DNA from: Acidobacteriaceae bacterium
GTDB taxonomy: Bacteria; Acidobacteriota; Terriglobia; Terriglobales; Acidobacteriaceae
Assembly (NCBI GenBank): GCA_003165075.1
Contig: PLSM01000188.1
Location: 77,028 to 141,027 of the forward strand
DNA length: 64,000 bases
Direction: 5' to 3'
The notes under the pieces were generated by a model that saw only the letters and a program-made list of their open reading frames with translations, did not search any database and was not told where the DNA came from. Position 1 is the first letter of the stretch. Each line of letters opens with the position of its first letter. The translations under genes were made by a program, and so were the position numbers. Below are positions 60,320 through 64,000 of this stretch, in pieces.

Positions 60320-60652
60320 TTAAGAGGCCGAAGAACTTTCCTGGGTGGTCACCGAGGCAATCGCGCTCTTGGCCACTTCCAGCTTCACGCCGTCCGGAGC
60401 CACGCGGATCACCATCACGTCGTCCTTGATGGAAAGAATAATCCCGCGGATGCCGCCGGCGGTCGTCACCCGGTCCCCCGCTTTGATGCTCCCCAGCATC
60501 TGCTGCCACTGCTTCTGGCGCTTCTGCTGCGGACGGATCATTACCAGATACAGGACCGGAATCAATAATAGGGGTAGAAGCATCGGGATACTGCTCCCGG
60601 CTCCCCCGGCGGGTGTTCCCGCCAACCATGCCAAGCTCGTTGCCACACTCAT
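60320..60652 (-). CDS. yajC: SecDF-associated protein YajC
   Basis: Start at ATG 60652 (MSVATSLAWLAG). 110 residues: one membrane span (SIPMLLPLLLIPVLYLVMIRPQQKRQKQWQQMLGSIKAGDRVTTAGGIRG) and a small beta domain. MIRPQQKRQKQ and GDRVTTAGGI are the family signature. First gene of the yajC-secD-secF cluster. Confidence 0.96.
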   Translation of the reverse strand: MSVATSLAWLAGTPAGGAGSSIPMLLPLLLIPVLYLVMIRPQQKRQKQWQQMLGSIKAGDRVTTAGGIRGIILSIKDDVMVIRVAPDGVKLEVAKSAIASVTTQESSSAS

Positions 60653-61200
60653 CCTTTGCTCGCCCCGGCCGCAAACTCCGGCTGCCACTCAGGGCACAGG
60701 CATACCCGGACATCTGCCGGGCGCCTGAAAAATAGGTTTGTCTCCGGGAACGGTCCTGGCCTCCATATAGTTCCGGCTCAGGCTCTGGAAGGAGGGCCAG
60801 GCCGCCGCGCGCCGGGACTTGATTTCTGTCCCGTACCCGCTTGAAACCTATGACCCAGCTGCCGTCTGCTTCCTGTTCGACACGGCCTTCCTTCGAAGCT
60901 CAAGGAGAGTGCTAACCCGCTACCGCTGCATCTAACCCTGAAAGATCCCGAAAGAGTGCCTACAGAGATAAGAAACGTGTAACCGTGCGTGTGTCAAGGC
61001 TGCTGCGCACGGTCTAGCCCTGCCGTTGCGCTCTTTACCTCCCCTGTGAGTGCCCCGGCATCCACCCCGTCGCTCCTTACAAAGCCCTTACAGATTGTCT
61101 TCTCCATCCTTACAGGCGGTCATTTCTTCTGGATACAGCAGCCTGACGCTCTTTTTGACGTGCCTTTCCCGCACGCCCGAATGCGCCGGAGGGAGCCACC
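60653..61200. other. gene-free stretch upstream of yajC
   Basis: 548 bases without a convincing gene. On the minus strand TTGACA (60992-60997) is followed after 20 bases by TTATCT (60966-60971), a spacing longer than normal, so it is only a weak promoter candidate for yajC-secD-secF. Toward the right end, CGGAGGG at about 61187 is the ribosome site of the microprotein at 61201. Confidence 0.4.
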
Positions 61201-61314
61201 ATGACACACGCCAATGACGCCGACATCCTTTTTCTAATACCTGTGGGATTGGCGATATCCTTCATGCTCTGGGTCATCTGGGCCATCGAGAAGCAAATCA
61301 GAAAAGGACGGTAG
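61201..61314 (+). CDS. 37-residue single-span membrane microprotein
   Basis: ATG 61201 preceded by CGGAGGGAGCCACC (strong ribosome site). The product is MTHANDADILFLIPVGLAIS, then FMLWVIWAIEKQIRKGR: short acidic N-terminus, one membrane span, basic C-terminus (N-out/C-in by the positive-inside rule). It resembles small respiratory or transporter accessory peptides (CydX/KdpF-like), but no such partner is next to it. It is short, so the strong ribosome site and typical topology are the main support. Confidence 0.6.
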   Translation: MTHANDADILFLIPVGLAISFMLWVIWAIEKQIRKGR

Positions 61315-61328
61315 GCGCCGCCCCTTGA

Positions 61329-61943
61329 CTAAGCTTGCTTCCTGTCCGGCTTCCAATAGTGCAACTCCGGCTCGGCGCAGCTCAGGCAGAGCCGCTGGCC
61401 CTCAATCTCGCTGAAGCGCCCAAAGTTCACACCCTCCCCGCACCGCGGGCACAGAATCCGCTCCCCCTTGTAACCGGGCAGTTCCGCTGGATCCACGTCC
61501 ACCCTCACCCACTCCTCGCGAAAAAGCTGCGCGTCAGCCAGTTCGCGGTAGGCCGCCATCTGCTGCCCGCTCTTGCTTTCGATATGGCCGTAGAGCGCCC
61601 GAGACAGTTCCCGCGATTCCTCTAGCGCCACTACCCGCACGCCTCTCCCCGACGCGAGATCGACAAACGTAGCCGCCATCTTGCCCCAGTCGCGAAACTT
61701 CAGCGTCCGCTTGCCCAGCCGGCAGCCGGTCACCAGGCCGATGGCGTCGGTGGCGCAGCGATCAATCTCCACAAACGTCACCAGCCGCTTGCGGTCCGCG
61801 CCCTCCGGATCCATCAGCCCCAACTCACCCCGCAGCCGGCTCAATCCCAGCACTGCCATGCGCACACCCAGAACCTGTCCCGGGCACATGTGCCCATGCG
61901 CCGCCTCCGCCCTCCGCAAAAGCTCGTCCAAGGATTCCATCAT
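61329..61943 (-). CDS. FmdE-family protein with C-terminal zinc ribbon
   Basis: 204 residues. FmdE core (about 1-150): AEAAHGHMCPGQVLGVRMAVLGL, VEIDRCATDAIGLVTGCRLGKRTLKFRDWGKMAATFVDL. The Cys/His cluster (GHMCPG, DRCATDA, TGC) is characteristic. A C-terminal zinc ribbon (ILCPRCGEGVNFGRFSEIEGQRLCLSCAEPE) follows. The family is named after the formylmethanofuran dehydrogenase operon, but many bacterial members occur without methanofuran enzymes, as here; some relate to molybdenum or formate metabolism. No role is assignable from context. Confidence 0.85.
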   Translation of the reverse strand: MMESLDELLRRAEAAHGHMCPGQVLGVRMAVLGLSRLRGELGLMDPEGADRKRLVTFVEIDRCATDAIGLVTGCRLGKRTLKFRDWGKMAATFVDLASGRGVRVVALEESRELSRALYGHIESKSGQQMAAYRELADAQLFREEWVRVDVDPAELPGYKGERILCPRCGEGVNFGRFSEIEGQRLCLSCAEPELHYWKPDRKQA

Positions 61944-61985
61944 CGCGTCTTTTCCGCTGCTCCGCCGGCCCGTCCGGTCCCCGCT

Positions 61986-63629
61986 CTATTCCCCGCCCAG
62001 ATCGGCCTTCCAAAAAAGAGTCAGCAGTTGCACCTGGTTGTCGTTGCTCCAGGCATCGAAGGTGCGCGCCACCACGCCGGGCTTTGTGCCCGCCGCATCC
62101 GCCAGCAGGCCCAGATACTCCGTATACGAACCGTTCCCCGCATCATTCGCAGGTTGGGGCTCTCCATCTCTCGGCCTCCTGTTTTCAAAGCCCTCCCGGT
62201 TTGCCGGATCCCATCCCCACGTCAATTCGACTGCGCTCACGGGCAGCCCCGCATCGGCCAATCTGTCCGCTTTGCCCGGAAAGCGCTGGATAAAGATCGC
62301 CTGGTCCACCCAGTCCACAATCGTATACAGCGGCGTGCGCGTATAGAGCGCCAGCAGCACAAAATCCGACGTGGCCAGGTGTTGCACGCTCTCGATGCCC
62401 TCTTCCAGCAGCCGCTGTTCTTTCCAATAATCGATCCCTTGCACCAGTTGCAGGCTCATCTCATTGCGCTTCGGCGCGGTCTCCGACTGGAACAGTTTGG
62501 CCCGCAGACCGCGCACCAGGCTATCGAATACGGCTACGCTGGCCGTGGCCAGAAGAAAATAGAAATGCGGATCGAGCTTGTCCGTAGTGAACCGCAGCAC
62601 CCCCGCCAATCCCAGCGAGAGGATCACTCGATAGGCCGCCCACCAGAACATCTGTCCGCTGATATCCCAGACAAAAATGCGCCGCACCATAATGCCCGTG
62701 TTAAAGACAAAGCTGCCCAGGAACGCATAAATCAGGTAACTCGGAGGAGTGAGCCCCCCGCTGCTGCAGAACGCTCGTAACCTCTCGACCCAGCATGCCA
62801 CCCACTGGCTGCAATTCAGCGTTGTGTCGCTGCCTGCACCCGGCGCACTCTGCGCCGCTGCCAAAACTGCGCTTTGGGCCGGAGGCAGTGCACTCGCAGT
62901 TGTCGTCGGCGCGGTGTTCTGGCTGGACTCGCCGCCCGCCGCCCCGCCATTCGGCCCCGTTATCGCCTGAGGCGTCCCTTGAGCAGTCCCCTCGGAAGTC
63001 CCTTGCGCTGCCTCGCCCGTAACCGATGGAGAATGCCCGCGCCTCCTCAGCGGCAGGTCGGTGCCGCTCTCATGCGTTTTGTCGGGTGGTGAGGCGGCTT
63101 GCGTCTGCACCATTGCAGCCGCTTGTGCCGCTGTCTCGGCCTTCTTCGAGGTCGCGATGGTTGAGTACCAAACCAGCACCATCAGGAACCCAATGAAATA
63201 GATGACACATAGAAACGCGGCCGGCAGGTGATAACGCAAGTCGTTCCATCTCGAAGATTTCCGCCAGCCCTTCAGCGATCTGCCGCCTTTGTGACTCTTC
63301 TCGATGCCGTCCTCGCCGTTGTCTCCGTAAATCACCCCGAAGACCGACGACTCCGGCGCCCCCGGCATCTTTCTGTGGATCTCGGCCATCTCCTGGATCT
63401 TGCTCGCCGAGGCGAATCCGCGCACCTGGTAATGCAGCTCGATGAGCTGATTCTCCAGGTTCTTTCGCGTGCGCAGGTTCTTCTTATCCCGAATGCACAG
63501 TTCGAGCACGGTATCCAGGCGCCCCAGCAACGAGTTCGCCCGCCATCGAAGGCCGACAAGAACATGCAGGAACGTGACGACGAGCGGAGACAAAGACAGC
63601 AGGGTGGCTGCAACGAGAAGCATACCCAT
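61986..63629 (-). CDS. large multi-span membrane protein of unknown function
   Basis: 547 residues with about five hydrophobic segments: 3-26 (MLLVAATLLSLSPLVVTFLHVLVG), about 135-155, about 290-312 (YLIYAFLGSFVFNTGIMV), about 325-345 and about 352-372. A long Ala/Ser/Thr/Gly-rich linker (about 165-265) joins an N-terminal helical part to the C-terminal half. A C-terminal soluble domain contains VSAVELTWGWDP and the ending FDAWSNDNQVQLLTLFW. I do not recognise a named family. 42 bases separate it from the downstream FmdE gene. Confidence 0.65.
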   Translation of the reverse strand: MGMLLVAATLLSLSPLVVTFLHVLVGLRWRANSLLGRLDTVLELCIRDKKNLRTRKNLENQLIELHYQVRGFASASKIQEMAEIHRKMPGAPESSVFGVIYGDNGEDGIEKSHKGGRSLKGWRKSSRWNDLRYHLPAAFLCVIYFIGFLMVLVWYSTIATSKKAETAAQAAAMVQTQAASPPDKTHESGTDLPLRRRGHSPSVTGEAAQGTSEGTAQGTPQAITGPNGGAAGGESSQNTAPTTTASALPPAQSAVLAAAQSAPGAGSDTTLNCSQWVACWVERLRAFCSSGGLTPPSYLIYAFLGSFVFNTGIMVRRIFVWDISGQMFWWAAYRVILSLGLAGVLRFTTDKLDPHFYFLLATASVAVFDSLVRGLRAKLFQSETAPKRNEMSLQLVQGIDYWKEQRLLEEGIESVQHLATSDFVLLALYTRTPLYTIVDWVDQAIFIQRFPGKADRLADAGLPVSAVELTWGWDPANREGFENRRPRDGEPQPANDAGNGSYTEYLGLLADAAGTKPGVVARTFDAWSNDNQVQLLTLFWKADLGGE

Positions 63630-63724
63630 GGGGACCCTCCCGGGGATGGAGAGATGGGAATCAGGTGTCCATAGTACCTACGAATGTGTAATTTTGAACA
63701 GAAGAATCTTATCCGCCGACTCTC

Positions 63725-63770
63725 TGGGTGCCCCAGGTCCCGATTCTGGGACATGGGAAAATACAAATCT
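63725..63770. repeat. GGGTGCCCCA-type palindrome, copy 11
   Basis: GGGTGCCCCAGGTCCCG and TGGGACATGGGAAAA form an imperfect stem around ATTC. It lies between the unknown membrane protein and the truncated gene at the window edge. Confidence 0.65.
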
Positions 63771-63795
63771 CAATTTGACTTTGTCCGCCGACCCG

Positions 63796-64000
63796 CTAGT
63801 TCGACTTCCCCGGCTGCTCCGTCTCCGGCTCATCGCCCGCGTCTTCCACCAGAACCGCCGACCCCGGCACGATATCGAAGCCCACCGCATCCTTGCCTGC
63901 AGGGTGAAACGTCACCTTCAGCGGTTCCCGCTGCCACTCCGCCGGTCCACATGCGGGAGCCGGACGCCCCTCTGCGTCCAGCGCTTCCAGCTTCTTCGCC
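63796..64000 (-). CDS. 3' end of an unidentified gene (5' part outside window)
   Basis: The minus-strand frame is open from the window edge to TAG 63796, encoding the last 67 residues of a protein: KKLEALDAEGRPAPACGPAE, then LKVTFHPAGKDAVGFDIVPGSAVLVEDAG and an acidic ending. Composition and codon use look coding. The motif is too short to name a family. Confidence 0.55.
   Translation of the reverse strand, partial: AKKLEALDAEGRPAPACGPAEWQREPLKVTFHPAGKDAVGFDIVPGSAVLVEDAGDEPETEQPGKSN

Overview
The window is a GC-rich, gene-dense chromosomal segment from a Gram-negative bacterium, most likely an acidobacterium of the Terriglobia type. The lineage is inferred from several things: an ADOP-type duplicated orphan ABC permease behind a PadR repressor, a response regulator with a Cys-rich tail of a kind I associate with acidobacteria, many secreted carbohydrate-active enzymes (GH63-like, CE15, GH31), LptD and TonB/ExbBD showing an outer membrane, and a dispersed intergenic palindrome family of the GGGTGCCCCA type.

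Layout. 1-7000: a truncated aromatic-repeat protein, an NRAMP-like transporter with altered metal-site motifs, a conserved hypothetical, a response regulator whose Cys-rich tail is out of frame behind a GGGAAAG heptamer, a SYLF-domain protein, a Tat-type GH63-like hydrolase, a TPR fragment, tRNA-Ser(UGA) and tRNA-Leu(UAG). 7400-9630: a cation/proton antiporter, a UspA protein and an unknown protein in one operon. 9930-13650: an HtrA protease, an M56 sensor peptidase and BlaI, with two copies of one dyad (ACTAA-N4-TTAGT) suggesting a single regulon.

13756-22950 is the most interesting block: a complete bacterial microcompartment (BMC) locus. It holds a DeoR regulator, a class II aldolase, a CoA-acylating aldehyde dehydrogenase, PduL, an acetate-type kinase, three BMC-H hexamers, three BMC-P pentamers, and a divergent pair coding for PduS (two 4Fe-4S clusters) and PduT (trimer with the cluster-binding Cys). 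There is no diol dehydratase, ethanolamine lyase, glycyl-radical enzyme or alcohol dehydrogenase. The aldolase would release lactaldehyde from a 6-deoxysugar phosphate. The dehydrogenase, PduL and kinase would convert it to lactate plus ATP. PduS/PduT could carry the NADH electrons out through the shell.

22950-25990 is accessory: three copies of a palindrome-bearing repeat, decayed REP-associated transposase (RAYT) pieces, and a gene made almost entirely of 42-residue TPRs. 26000-31900: a secreted S9 peptidase, a MacB-type permease, and two TIM-barrel enzymes. 31949-34164: trm112-like, plsX, rpmF and yceD. 34300-43480: a GNAT enzyme, CE15 esterase, SthA transhydrogenase, an atypical ROK protein, an RDD protein and LptD. 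43510-46580: the ADOP permease and PadR, with an apparently leaderless promoter under a 12-bp perfect dyad. 46880-53450: a methyltransferase, an ECF sigma factor with a small membrane protein, DsbA-like and SurA-like lipoproteins, and GH31. 53519-60652: a TPR lipoprotein, ExbD, ExbD, ExbB, TonB, SecF, SecD and YajC, all on the minus strand. The right end has two micro- or hypothetical membrane proteins, an FmdE-family protein and a truncated gene.
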